Below, one piece after another: positions 43,001 through 51,386 of a DNA stretch of 64,000 nucleotides. The first letter of the stretch is position 1; every line of letters begins with the position of its first letter. Below the pieces are notes generated by a model. It was not told the origin of the DNA. It did not search any database and saw only the letters and a list, made by a program, of their open reading frames with translations. The stretch comes from Enterobacter sp. 10-1 (lineage in GTDB: Bacteria > Pseudomonadota > Gammaproteobacteria > Enterobacterales > Enterobacteriaceae), in contig NISF01000011.1 in the NCBI GenBank assembly GCA_002270295.1, forward strand, positions 22,274 through 86,273. Reading direction: 5' to 3'. The translations under genes and the position numbers were made by a program.

Positions 43001-45155
43001 GCAGCGTCCGGATGTTGTCGGCCTGGCTCCGACCCACCGGGCGGTGGGTGAGATGGCCGATGTTGGCGTTAAAGCGCAGACGCTGGCGAGCTTCCTGATG
43101 GATGTGGAGCGCCGGATTCAGGGGGGAGAGAAGCCCGATTTCAGTCAGACCCTGTTCCTGGTGGATGAGAGCTCGATGGTGGGCAACCGGGATATGGCCG
43201 ATGCGATGGGCCATATTGCCGCAGCCGGTGGTCGTGCGGTGCTGAGCGGTGACCGGGACCAGTTGCTGCCGGTGGATAACGGCGCGCCCTTCACGCTGCT
43301 GCAGGAACGCAGCCCGTTAGATACCGCCATCATGCAGGATATTGTGCGTCAGAGTCCGGCACTGAAACCGGCCATTGAATCGGTCATTGCCCGCCAGGTC
43401 CCGGCTGCGCTGGACACCATCCGCAGCGTGACGCCGGATACGGTGCCGAGAACGCCGGGTCGCTGGTCACCGACACAATCCGTGGTGGCCATCCCCCAGA
43501 CGAAAGAGCAGAAGGAAGAGCAGGGTGACCGGGTGATACAGGCCATCGTCGATGACTTTACCGGTCGTACCGCAGAAGCACGTGACAATACGCTGATTGT
43601 CACCCAGACCAACGCTGACAAGAACGCCATCAATACCGCCATTCATGCTCAGCTGCAGGAGCGCGGCGAGCTTGGCCGTGAAGTGGCCATTACCGTGCTG
43701 GAACGGGTGAAAACGCAGACCGACAGGCTGAAGTCGGTGGCGGGGATGGCTGCGCAACACGGCAATATCGCGCTGATTAACGACCGCTATTATACCATCC
43801 GGGCCGGACAGGACAGCCGCCAGAACGGTTATGTCGAACTGGTTGATGAAACCGGTCAGGCACAGGCGCTGTCGGCTTTTGAGAGCAGCCTGCGGGACAT
43901 TGCGGTGTTTAAACCCCGCGAGATAAAGGTATCGGTCGGGGAGAAAGTCAGCTTCTCCCGGTCTGACCGCGAGCGCGGACGCGAAGCGAACAGCAACTGG
44001 ACCGTCACCGGCGTGACAAAAGAGGGTGAGCTGCAGCTGACTCAGGGGGAAGAGACCCGCATCCTGAACCCGAACGCCGACCTGGCCGACCGCCATCTGG
44101 ACTACGGCTATGCCGGAACAGCGCACAAAGCTCAGGGAGCCAGCGCACTGTACGTCATTGTGCTTGCCGGCGTGGATGGCGGACGCCAGGCACTGGCCTC
44201 GCTTCGCGATGCGTACGTCGGCCTGTCGCGCGTAAAAGCGCATGTGCAGGTCTATACCGACAATCTGGGTAAGTGGCTGAAGAAAGTCTCTCAGCCTGCA
44301 GAGCGGCAGACGGCCCACGATGTGTTGCTGGCAGACAGCGACCGTCAGGCAGCGACCGCGCAACAGCTATGGGAAAAGGCCACGCCGTTGTCTGACAGCG
44401 CCCTGGGGCGGGCGCTGGCAACCCAACTACCGGAGGCGGGTGAAGCCCGCTTTATCCATGGCAGCCGGAAATATCCGGCGCCGCATGTGGCGCTGCCAGT
44501 GCACGATGCCAGCGGCGTACAGCGGGCAGTATTATTGCGGGAGGTGCAGCTTGATGGTGACGGGCGGTTGCGGGGCTTAAGTGATAACGCCCGCCTGCTC
44601 GGCAGTGACGATGCCACTCTGGTGATATTCCGGCAAAGCGAAACCGGCCTGACCCGTCAGGCCACAGACCTGGCAGAGGCCCGACAGCTGGGGCTGCAGC
44701 ATCCCGGCGACGGTATTGTGGTCGTCAGGGGGGAATCACCCACCGATGCCATCATGAAACGTCTGAGTGGTGGTCTGGTTCTGCCGGACAGTGCCGGCAT
44801 TTCCCGTCACCCGGGAAGCAACCCGGCCGACACGCCTGACCCGGTGAGCCTCAAAACGCCGGAAGAGCAGCGGATAGCGAAGGTGCTGGCTGAAGAGGCC
44901 CGACGTCAGCAGAAGCTGGAGGCCGTCCCGCATTTGCCTGATGACACGGAACGCCCTGATGCCCTGCAACAGGCGGAGCGCGCTGAATCCCGTGTGCTGC
45001 AGCGTGAGGCTGAACAGTCCCGGCAGCAGGAACAGGCCGGGCTGAGTCAGGTCATACAGCAGGAGCGTCAACAGGCGCGGCAGCGGGAAAGCGTGACCGA
45101 TCAGCTTCACCGGGTTGAGCGCGAGATAGTGAAAGAGAAAGAAATCGGTGAGTAA
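40005..45155 (+). CDS. traI: TraI relaxase-helicase
   Basis: A 1716-residue bifunctional enzyme. The N-terminal relaxase has the tyrosines of SYYMAKDNYYFLG (residues 14-15 and 21-22) and the metal-binding histidines in DPQLHTHLIVMN. The middle carries an inactive helicase-like domain. The active RecD-like helicase begins with IQGYAGVGKTTQLKT near residue 975, and FLVDESSMVGNRDM is its Walker B. A glutamine-rich helical tail ends at IGE. It nicks oriT on the bottom strand and unwinds the T-strand. Length is near F TraI (1756). Confidence 0.97.
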   Translation: MLTVSSIAGGGASYYMAKDNYYFLGSMEASWMGKAAELLGLEGPVDAKTFDDALAGFFPQGVDLSRMSGGQNVHRPGYDLTLSAPKSISVLGVVLGDSRILEAHQRAVGVAMGEIERLASTRVMVDGVSQTEMTGKLLAAAFHHDTSRELDPQLHTHLIVMNLTEFLGEWKTLSSDKVGNSGFIENVYALQVALGKIYRNELRQAVEEMGFRTVVTGKNDLWEIEGVPVEIFSQRTQQIREAVGDGASLKSRDVAALDTRKAKQKDPDRTELLTDWMNRLEQEGFDIGAFRQEAEARLKTMDSDRAVRPETTPDDVRQAVSLAISQLSEKRTRFTYSDVLNRTLNSLDAREQIAVMARSAIESAIESQQLIPLDREKGLFTSSIHLLDELSLQQLAGEMKSTVVISGGAPARSSSSVPVMQQIEADRPALAIVSQPGGAGGMRESVLAGVQLAQSQGREVVVLATDRSSERWLAEQHGLADKVVTLKGLSESALPENSTLIVAGAEKLSVRDALTVTDQALRAQSQLLLMDSGGRSGTGNALQTLEAAGVTRYRAETERTVAVSVVSEPDKRQRYAALARDYVTMVSQGENVVAQVSGEREQQTLTAELRQALREKGLLGVKTASIDTLVPQWLDSKNRRQLDTYREGMVLEQRAPDSRVSQRYTIDRVSAETRTLMLVGEDGQRQGMKLSQVDSSWSLYRSQTVDIAEGEKLTWLARQGKQRAGDSVTVTAVRKNSLVVEHDGQKRVIRTDEPLKVGYGYVTSPGKRVSEQGTVLAAVSGRDTGATMLNTLARSGEHIQLYTPLANDEAERRLSRSPLYRTALAQVNPQNGELADAMSAAQDALMSPAEKAVRQAVTLTQGSEVVFSRPDVLANALPLHASLRKDDVDRELARQVQTGELIPVPGPKGTAQQLYVTAASYEAEKRVIRLVVEGLDTQSSLLSHADPALFAGLTAGQQQASSLILESTDRFIGIQGYAGVGKTTQLKTVLAALETLPAEQRPDVVGLAPTHRAVGEMADVGVKAQTLASFLMDVERRIQGGEKPDFSQTLFLVDESSMVGNRDMADAMGHIAAAGGRAVLSGDRDQLLPVDNGAPFTLLQERSPLDTAIMQDIVRQSPALKPAIESVIARQVPAALDTIRSVTPDTVPRTPGRWSPTQSVVAIPQTKEQKEEQGDRVIQAIVDDFTGRTAEARDNTLIVTQTNADKNAINTAIHAQLQERGELGREVAITVLERVKTQTDRLKSVAGMAAQHGNIALINDRYYTIRAGQDSRQNGYVELVDETGQAQALSAFESSLRDIAVFKPREIKVSVGEKVSFSRSDRERGREANSNWTVTGVTKEGELQLTQGEETRILNPNADLADRHLDYGYAGTAHKAQGASALYVIVLAGVDGGRQALASLRDAYVGLSRVKAHVQVYTDNLGKWLKKVSQPAERQTAHDVLLADSDRQAATAQQLWEKATPLSDSALGRALATQLPEAGEARFIHGSRKYPAPHVALPVHDASGVQRAVLLREVQLDGDGRLRGLSDNARLLGSDDATLVIFRQSETGLTRQATDLAEARQLGLQHPGDGIVVVRGESPTDAIMKRLSGGLVLPDSAGISRHPGSNPADTPDPVSLKTPEEQRIAKVLAEEARRQQKLEAVPHLPDDTERPDALQQAERAESRVLQREAEQSRQQEQAGLSQVIQQERQQARQRESVTDQLHRVEREIVKEKEIGE

Positions 45156-45257
45156 GCGGACCCTGTCGCGCAATATCAATGCCGTCAGCGCCTGTCCTGT
45201 GGAATACTTCGCCTGTCAGTCACTCCCGAACTACCAACACACTATTCGAGTCAGCTT

Positions 45258-45941
45258 ATGAATGATGACAAAACCCGTCCGCTCCTGAGCCTGAGGCGTA
45301 AGGCCCCGCCAGCAGACACGTCCGTACCTGCCAGCGAGGCGGGGCCGGACATCACGGTCTCCCGGAGGAAAACGGTGGTAGTGAACACCGGGCCAAAACG
45401 CAATAAAAAGCCGCTGCCGGATGACAGACCGCCCGCTGCCCCGCTGCCTCAGCCGGGCAACGGGCAACCAAAAAAGTCAAAGAAAAAAAAGCAGCCAGCG
45501 CCCCCACCCCAAAAGGCGGTGAAGGTGACACCCCCGTCTCCGAAGAAAAAGCCGCGACCTGGTCGTTCTCCACGTCTGATGCACCCGGCGGACGCCGTGC
45601 AGACGCTGAGTACACACTGGCCGGGCCTGTTCGCTGGCGATCAGCTGCGCCCGCTGGCCATTGGGGTAATGGAACAGCTCTTTGCCGATGCAGAACGCCG
45701 GGCACTGCCGTTGTCGAATAAGGTCATACGCCGCTGCCTGAAAACGCTGACGCGAACGGAAACGTATCTGAGCAGCCTGACGGCCGGGGTCGCATGCTAC
45801 AACGCGGATGGCTCTGTTGAATCGCTCATTCCGCCTGAGCGTGAACGTGCAGCCACGGCAAAGCTTGCGTGGGTACGGGCAGACAAACTAAAGAAACAGG
45901 CGGCAAAAACAGCCGCCACAGATGAAAAAAAGGAACATTAA
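45258..45941 (+). CDS. finO: FinO, RNA chaperone of fertility inhibition
   Basis: A 227-residue protein. A long basic, proline-rich N-terminus (KKSKKKKQPAPPPQKAVKV) leads into the ProQ/FinO domain (PADAVQTLSTHWPGLF to LPLSNKVIRRCLKTLTRTETYLSSLT, about residues 112-185) and a lysine-rich end. It protects FinP and speeds its pairing with traJ mRNA. It is longer than F FinO (186) because of the N-terminal extension. traX, which precedes finO in F, is absent. Confidence 0.93.
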   Translation: MNDDKTRPLLSLRRKAPPADTSVPASEAGPDITVSRRKTVVVNTGPKRNKKPLPDDRPPAAPLPQPGNGQPKKSKKKKQPAPPPQKAVKVTPPSPKKKPRPGRSPRLMHPADAVQTLSTHWPGLFAGDQLRPLAIGVMEQLFADAERRALPLSNKVIRRCLKTLTRTETYLSSLTAGVACYNADGSVESLIPPERERAATAKLAWVRADKLKKQAAKTAATDEKKEH

Positions 45942-45942
45942 A

Positions 45943-46740
45943 ATGTTAACAGTAAAGCGCACCGCACTGGCGGTGCTGATGACCGGCGTTCTGTTGTCCG
46001 GTATGGCAAATGCGGCGGAGAAAGCCACACCTGTCTTTACTCCGGAGCAGGAGGCCCGCATTGGTGAAGTGGCGAAGGACTATCTGATTGCTCACCCGGA
46101 GATACTGGTTGAGGTGAGCCAGAAACTGCAGGCGCAGCAGCAGGAAAAGCAGCAGCAGGCGATGACGGCCGCCGTGATTCAGCATCAGGCAGCGCTACTG
46201 AACGATAAAGGCACGCCGTCATATGGTCCCGCTGATGCGAAAGTGACGGTCGTCGAATTCTTTGATTACCAGTGCATCTACTGTGCCCGCCTGGCACCGG
46301 AGCTGGAGAAGGTGATGAAGGCCAACCCGGGGGTACGCTTTGTGTTCAAGGAACTCCCTATTTTCGGAAGCCGCTGGCCGGCATCCCTGACGGCAGCGAA
46401 AACCGGACTGCAGATTTACCAGCAAAAGGGCAGTGAGGCTTATCTGCAGTACCATAATGCGGTGTATGCCACCGGGCATAATGAGGGCAAGCTGACGGAT
46501 GCTGATATCAGCACGGCCGCAAAAGCCGTGAAGCTCGATGTGAAAACCGCGCCGGATGTTCAGGGTACCCTCGAGGATATCGGTGCACTGGCACAGCAGC
46601 TGGGCTTCAGCGGCACACCGGCCCTGGTGGTCATGCCGTCCAGTGGTGCCAGCGCGGACAATGTGACCGTTATCCCTGGCTTCACTGACGGCGAAATCCT
46701 GAACGCCGCTATCCAGAAAGCGGCAGGCGGTATTCGCTGA
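45943..46740 (+). CDS. Periplasmic DsbA-family thiol oxidoreductase
   Basis: A 265-residue protein with signal peptide VLMTGVLLSGMANA. A helical segment rich in Gln/Glu (residues 55-85) is followed by a thioredoxin domain with VVEFFDYQCIYCARLAPEL, CxxC at residues 111-114, and cis-Pro FSGTPALVVMP. The architecture resembles ScsC/Com1-like thiol enzymes. It starts one base after finO and is probably co-transcribed with the tra operon. It may help fold the cysteine-rich TraN, TraU and TraV, an inference from location. Confidence 0.85.
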   Translation: MLTVKRTALAVLMTGVLLSGMANAAEKATPVFTPEQEARIGEVAKDYLIAHPEILVEVSQKLQAQQQEKQQQAMTAAVIQHQAALLNDKGTPSYGPADAKVTVVEFFDYQCIYCARLAPELEKVMKANPGVRFVFKELPIFGSRWPASLTAAKTGLQIYQQKGSEAYLQYHNAVYATGHNEGKLTDADISTAAKAVKLDVKTAPDVQGTLEDIGALAQQLGFSGTPALVVMPSSGASADNVTVIPGFTDGEILNAAIQKAAGGIR

Positions 46741-47011
46741 TTTTCACCCTGGTGGTGGTCTTCCTGACCGCCGCCCGGTGACGCCCGTCGTCGTGACGAT
46801 CTGCGCTGCCCCCCTCAGCGCCAACATGAATCCGGCCGAACCAAACTTTCGTTCCTGGCATCGCCGGGCACGATGACCTGAGCGTTTGCCTTGTCAATGT
46901 GTCCCTGGCCTGCCGCCCTCACGCTGTTCGGTTGGCCAACCCCGGATGCGGGTAAAAGCGAGTTTCCCCGCATCCGGCGTTTCTTAGTTAATTCAGAGAA
47001 GATGAAATCAT

Positions 47012-47248
47012 ATGGCATGTTTTGAATGCAGCAGCGATGCAATGCTTATCAACCAGTTCGTCCCCTGGGTAACCGTCGGTATTTTGATAGTCAGTGCACT
47101 GTTTTTCAGTCGTCTCCTGAAGCGCGATCCTCGAATGTGGACATTCGTCGTCGTTACGCTGGTGTTGATGGAGGAGCTGGCTTTGAGCCTCTGGCTGCTT
47201 CTTGGTGATGTGCGGATAGTCTCCCCGCATTTTATGGGGAGCATGTAA
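47012..47248 (+). CDS. Small membrane protein upstream of nuc
   Basis: A 78-residue protein with two hydrophobic segments (LINQFVPWVTVGILIVSALFF and MWTFVVVTLVLMEELALSLWLLL). Its stop overlaps the following nuclease gene, so the pair is co-translated. The family is not recognised. It might serve as a membrane partner or immunity-type protein for the nuclease, without direct evidence. Confidence 0.6.
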   Translation: MACFECSSDAMLINQFVPWVTVGILIVSALFFSRLLKRDPRMWTFVVVTLVLMEELALSLWLLLGDVRIVSPHFMGSM

Positions 47249-47817
47249 TGAGGATCGCAATGCGATTAAACCGTAGTGTCCGAAGATGGTGTCTGCCAGG
47301 TCTGCTCAGTCTGGCACTTTCAGCGCCTGTGCCGGTAGTTTGCGCAGCCAGTATCGAGGCGGGTTTTTCACCGGAAGGAACGGCGCTGCAGCTGGTCCTT
47401 AAGACCATTGACTCAGCACAGCAGGATATCCGCCTGATGGGCTATTCCTTCACCTCTCCGGAGGTGGTCAGGGCGCTTGTCAGAGCAAAACGCCGGGGAG
47501 TGGATGTGGCCGTGGTTCTGGACTGGAAAGGCAATACCGGAAAGAACAACAACGCCAGTAAAGCAGCCATGAACCTTCTGGTCGGTGCCGGCATCCCGGT
47601 TCGTACCGTCAGTGCTTACAAAATTCTCCATGACAAAGTGATCGTCGCTGACGGCCGCAACACTCAGGTCGGATCGTTTAACTTCAGTCGGGCTGCTGAC
47701 CGTTCGAATTCGGAGAACGTGCTTGTCGTCTGGGATGACCCCGCAGTGGCGCAGCGTTATCTGAACCACTGGGCATCCCGCTGGGCGCAGGGAATGGACT
47801 GGAAACAGACGTACTGA
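47248..47817 (+). CDS. nuc: Nuc-type phospholipase D superfamily endonuclease
   Basis: A 189-residue secreted nuclease. The signal peptide (WCLPGLLSLALSAPVPVVCA) ends near residue 31. A single HKD motif, LHDKVIVADGRNTQVGSFNF, starts at His128, followed by NSENVLVV, exactly as in Nuc of plasmid pKM101. These act as dimers in the periplasm and degrade single- and double-stranded DNA. A like gene lies downstream of finO in several F-type plasmids. Confidence 0.92.
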   Translation: MRIAMRLNRSVRRWCLPGLLSLALSAPVPVVCAASIEAGFSPEGTALQLVLKTIDSAQQDIRLMGYSFTSPEVVRALVRAKRRGVDVAVVLDWKGNTGKNNNASKAAMNLLVGAGIPVRTVSAYKILHDKVIVADGRNTQVGSFNFSRAADRSNSENVLVVWDDPAVAQRYLNHWASRWAQGMDWKQTY

Positions 47818-47954
47818 CCCTCCGGAAAACGATCCTGGAACGTAGACCGTGCGCCAACACGGTTCACACTTTTGTCTGAAGTCAAGTCGCTGATTTCAAA
47901 AATCTGTAGTATCCTCTGCGAAACGATCCTTGTTTGATCCTTGAGGAGGCAGAG

Positions 47955-48203
47955 ATGTCGCAGGTCGGAAATGCAGTAACTTCCTCATCGAAACGTGCTT
48001 ATAGAAAAGGTAATCCTCTGAGTCTTGCCGAAAGACAACAGACATCTTTGGCAAGGAAGCGTTCTACGCATAAAGAACTTCGGGTTTTCCTGCCTGCAGC
48101 TTTAAAAGAACAGCTTCAACATATGTGCGAAATTGAAGGTGTTACTCAGGCGGAAATGATTGAGAGACTGCTCAAAAAAGAAGTTGATAGTAGTGTTACT
48201 TGA
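47955..48203 (+). CDS. copB: CopB (RepA2), transcriptional repressor of repA
   Basis: An 82-residue protein. The N-terminus MSQVGNAVTSSSKRAYRKGN and the ribbon-helix-helix part (HKELRVFLPAALKEQLQHMC, VTQAEMIERLLKKE) match CopB of IncFII plasmids. CopB represses the second repA promoter located between copB and the CopA target. GAGGAGG precedes the ATG. The codons just before 47955 are open but have no better start. Confidence 0.93.
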   Translation: MSQVGNAVTSSSKRAYRKGNPLSLAERQQTSLARKRSTHKELRVFLPAALKEQLQHMCEIEGVTQAEMIERLLKKEVDSSVT

Positions 48204-48332
48204 ATAGTAGCGACATCACTTTCTTGCCTGAACTCTATCAGAGTGTTAGATTGCAGATCGTTTGATGATATTCGTGGTTGGCCATGCCGCAAGGTGGCAG
48301 GATACTGGTTCTTATAGAGATTCCCTGAACCG

Positions 48333-48425
48333 GAAAAAAAGAAAACCCCGATAATCTTCGCTGAGTTTGGCGACCGGAGAAGATTAACGGGGCTACATAA
48401 AACTGTATAGAAGCTGTTGCTCTAT
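48333..48425 (-). ncRNA. copA: CopA antisense RNA (IncFII copy control and incompatibility)
   Basis: The repA leader forms a long stem, 48346-48359 pairing with 48379-48392 with one mismatch, around a 19-base loop containing GTTTGGCG. Read on the minus strand, the same hairpin ends in GGGGTTTTCTTTTTTT, a terminator. This is the layout of CopA facing CopT in R1. The 3' end is well placed near 48333; the 5' end is estimated from the known length of about 90 bases. Confidence 0.88.
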
Positions 48426-48442
48426 GCAGGGAGTATATGTGC

Positions 48443-48517
48443 ATGCTCAGAAAACTGCAATACCTTCTGTGCTCAGTGCTCCTTCCGTGCAACATAAGTG
48501 CGGGAAGGTGTGACTGA
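48443..48517 (+). CDS. tap: Tap (RepA6) leader peptide coupling repA translation
   Basis: A 24-codon frame, [20 protein letters not shown] then GRCD, matches the Tap leader of R1-type plasmids. Its stop (TGA, 48515-48517) overlaps the GTG start of repA at 48510. Translation of tap is therefore needed to open the repA ribosome-binding site. CopA binding upstream prevents tap translation. Confidence 0.92.
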   Translation: MLRKLQYLLCSVLLPCNISAGRCD

Positions 48518-49373
48518 CGCCCAGACCCTGTTCTCCCATTACCGTCAGGTCAAAAACCCGAACCCGGCATTCACGCCGCGTGAAGGCAAAAAGACACTGC
48601 CGTTCTGTCGTAAGCTGATGGCGAAAGCCGAAGGCTTCACGTCCCGTTTTGACTTTTCCATCCATGTGGCGTTCTTGCGCTCGCTGGGTAAACGTCACCG
48701 GATGCCGCCACTGTTGCGCCGCCGGGCCATCGATGCCCTGCTCCAGGGGCTGTGTTTCCACTATGACCCGCTGGCCAACCGCGTTCAGCGCTCCATCACC
48801 AATCTGGCCATCGAGTGCGGTCTCGCCACCGAGTCGAAAAGCGGCAATCTGTCCATCACCCGCGCCACGCGGGCGCTGACGTTTATGGCGGAGCTGGGGC
48901 TGATTACCTATCAGACCGAGTATGACCCGCAGATTGGCTGCAATATCCCGACCGATATCACCTTCACGCCGGCACTGTTCTCCGCGCTCGACGTCTCTGA
49001 CGTGGCCGTTGTGGCCGCGAGGCGCAGCCGTGTGGAATGGGAGAATCAGCAGCGTAAGAAGCAGAACCTGAAGCCGCTGGAGATGGACGAGCTGATAGCG
49101 AAGGCCTGGCGGTTTGTGCGTGAACGGTTCCGCAGCTACCAGTCCGAACGTAAACAGCATGGCCTGAAGCGCGCCCGCGCCCGACGTGACGCGGACAGAG
49201 CCCGTAAGGACATTGTGACGCTGGTGAAACAGCAGCTGACGCGTGACTACGCCAGAGGGCGTTTCGTCGGCGACAGGGATGCTCTCGAGCGTGAGCTGGA
49301 GCGGCGCGTGAAAGAGCGCATGCTGATGTCGCGTGGTAACAACTACACGCGGCTGGCCACCGTCCCCATATAA
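48510..49373 (+). CDS. repA: RepA replication initiator, RepFIIA family
   Basis: A 287-residue initiator that acts at the downstream origin in cis. [20 protein letters not shown] and [24 protein letters not shown] near the N-terminus, and [29 protein letters not shown] near the C-terminus, are typical of IncFII RepA. The start is the GTG at 48510 inside the tap stop region. An earlier GTG at 48498 in the same frame lies within tap and is not used in relatives. The N-terminal 35 residues differ most from R1. Confidence 0.95.
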   Translation: MTDAQTLFSHYRQVKNPNPAFTPREGKKTLPFCRKLMAKAEGFTSRFDFSIHVAFLRSLGKRHRMPPLLRRRAIDALLQGLCFHYDPLANRVQRSITNLAIECGLATESKSGNLSITRATRALTFMAELGLITYQTEYDPQIGCNIPTDITFTPALFSALDVSDVAVVAARRSRVEWENQQRKKQNLKPLEMDELIAKAWRFVRERFRSYQSERKQHGLKRARARRDADRARKDIVTLVKQQLTRDYARGRFVGDRDALERELERRVKERMLMSRGNNYTRLATVPI

Positions 49374-49857
49374 CCCTTCCTGTGTGAAAAATCCGGCTGG
49401 CGCCGGAGGGTTTCGCACGTCTGCAGCTCCAGACTGACGGTTTTCTGCACGAAATGACGGCCGTCCTTCCTGACATTCACCCCATTCCGCCATCAGAATG
49501 GCCAGAAATTGCATCAGAGTGGCCACATCTCGTCGCCAGATTCAGTTACCCACAAATAACTGCAAGGGACCTTTCCATAAGGTTACAACCGTTATGCTTA
49601 CAGAGCGCCAGCCGACCTGATTTCAAAGTGCGTGGTTTCCTTTAAAAACCTGCTCTGTACTTCTTTTAAATATCTTTTATTTCATTCATATAAATATATA
49701 ACCTGTTCGTCGCCTGACCTGTGGACAGGCTCCTGAAAATGCCCGCCCTTGCAGCGGACTATGTCCGCGCCGGTTCGGCAACTACCTGAAGTAGCTCCCA
49801 TCGCTACGCGACGGGCCCAGGTACAGTACATATAGTTACAACATTCAAAATGCTCAC
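49374..49857. other. oriV: RepFIIA origin of replication (oriV) and CIS region
   Basis: The first 100 bases after repA correspond to CIS. A DnaA-box-like TTACCCACA lies at 49546-49554, one mismatch from TTATCCACA. It is followed by the AT-rich stretch 49655-49702 (TTTTAAATATC, CATATAAATATATAACC), suitable for opening. This is the relative arrangement of oriR in R1. No gene is convincing here. Confidence 0.75.
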
Positions 49858-50328
49858 TCAAAAGCAGGAACAGTGCCTGCCTGAACCCTCACACCCCCTC
49901 CCACCACTGAAAAGCGAGGCCGCCCCGGCCCAGAGGGCCGGAACTGCACCGCTTTTAATGATGGATGTTGTAACTAGGATTTGAGCCGCTTTAAGTAGTG
50001 TCGCTGAAGGTTTTATCGTACACGCCCGTAGGCGGCCCTGACGGCCCGCTAACGCGGAGATACGCCCCGACTTCGGCAAAGCCTCGTCGTGACCACTCCG
50101 ACGGCGCAAACAAGCTTCTGCGTCGCTTTTAGCGGGTTTTGGTCTGGCAGGGCGAAGGGATGGATTGGTGAAACCTGTCAATAATGTAACCGGCTCCGCC
50201 GGGCTACGGCGCGACTCACTCACAGAGCCATATTCAACACTTGCTGGCGCCTCCATGACGCTCCGCGTCATTCAGTGGACCGGCTGCGCACTGCTCGCCA
50301 GTCCGGTATGCATATGATATAAGCGATA
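49858..50328. other. Non-coding region downstream of oriV, duplicated at 62.3 kb
   Basis: GC-rich, with short hairpins such as GGCCGCCCCGGCC. The part from about 50040 onward matches 62330-62600 with roughly one difference in six bases. An open frame on the minus strand exists but is broken in the second copy. The conserved part may belong to the replication terminus or to the control of the following gene. Confidence 0.55.
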
Positions 50329-50342
50329 GTGTTTATAAACAC
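50329..50342. promoter_or_regulatory. 14-bp palindrome upstream of the RepA4-like gene
   Basis: GTGTTTATAAACAC is a perfect palindrome just before the ATG at 50359. The same sequence is kept intact before the truncated copy at 62612, although bases around it have diverged. A dimeric repressor site, possibly for the N-terminal domain encoded next to it, is plausible. Confidence 0.6.
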
Positions 50343-50358
50343 TTCTGTGGATATCGTT

Positions 50359-51264
50359 ATGCTGCTGACCGATTACATTGACAGCGTGTACGGAACGACG
50401 CGCGGAAACCGGGCGCGTTTTCTGAAGGACAATCCGGATATCCTTCCCCAGGAGCTGAGCCGCTGGCTTAAGGCAGGCCTGAAAATCAGGCCAGAGACCG
50501 GCGAAATCTACAAGCCCGTATCACGCCGCGTCAGGATACCGTCGGCGGTGGCCGCCGGGGCGGGCGTCTTTCTCTCTGACGACCTGCGTGAACGTGTTGC
50601 GTCACTGGCCACCGCGCAGAACGTGACATCTGAGGCCATGCTTAATGCCCTGGTGGAGCGCGAGGAACTGTGCCGTAAACTGTCCCTTCAGACGGGAAGT
50701 GATGCCGCGGTGCCGGAGCAGCAGATTGCCGGTATTGTCAGCCGCTACTTTGCCGCGCTGTCCGGACACAGTGAAACGGATGCGTGGCATCGGGTGCTGG
50801 AGTCGCTGGTCCATGAACTGACGGAGTCTGATCTGCTGTCATTCCACACCGGGAATATTGCCGAAAGCCGCCGGCTGAACATCCCCCGCACCGCGTATTA
50901 CTGGTACGGGGGCGTCGTGGCCAGCCGGGTGGCCATGATGCTGGGCTGCATCGACGTTTATCTGTGGAACGACATGATGCAGCCGGACAGCGATGTGGTC
51001 TTTGTGGGTGATGCGCGCAACGTCGTCGCCTGCTACTTCATCTGCCAGCAGATGTGCCGACTGCTGAAAGCCGTGCGGCTGAACTGGCGTAAGCAGCAGG
51101 GTGCGTGGGGAAGCCGGGCTGAGCTGGATGAGGCTGCGCACCGGTACACGCAGCGGCTGGCAGAGGGGATAATGGATAACGGTATTTTTATTGGTGGCGA
51201 CGAGCAGAACTCTTACCGGCTGTACGATTATGCGGAAAAACATTACGCCTGGGCCATGCGCTGA
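50359..51264 (+). CDS. RepA4-position protein with N-terminal DNA-binding segment
   Basis: A 301-residue protein downstream of the origin. The start MLLTDYIDSVYGTTRGNRARF and ILPQELSRWLKAGLKI look like a Cro-like helix-turn-helix. The C-terminal part (AYYWYGGVVASRVAMMLGCIDVYL to RLNWRKQQGAWGSR) recalls the DUF2786/DUF7168 type, which I remember only loosely. A GTG at 50329 lies in the same frame but inside the palindrome, so the ATG is preferred. A nearly identical but truncated copy lies at 62642. Confidence 0.65.
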   Translation: MLLTDYIDSVYGTTRGNRARFLKDNPDILPQELSRWLKAGLKIRPETGEIYKPVSRRVRIPSAVAAGAGVFLSDDLRERVASLATAQNVTSEAMLNALVEREELCRKLSLQTGSDAAVPEQQIAGIVSRYFAALSGHSETDAWHRVLESLVHELTESDLLSFHTGNIAESRRLNIPRTAYYWYGGVVASRVAMMLGCIDVYLWNDMMQPDSDVVFVGDARNVVACYFICQQMCRLLKAVRLNWRKQQGAWGSRAELDEAAHRYTQRLAEGIMDNGIFIGGDEQNSYRLYDYAEKHYAWAMR

Positions 51265-51386
51265 GCGGATGCAGACGGTTCCGGATGCCACTTTGTTGTT
51301 GTTCCGGTTAAAATACTCTCAGTATGACAGTAAGCGGGAACCCGCCAGAATTTTGTGGACAGAGTAAAGAAGGAGAAGGGCACTCA

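Noticed and set aside
49858..50271. Minus-strand open frame of 137 codons in the region after oriV
   Set aside because: The frame is interrupted in the diverged copy at 62.3 kb, has no good ribosome-binding site and shows no recognisable protein. It is probably a chance frame in GC-rich DNA.
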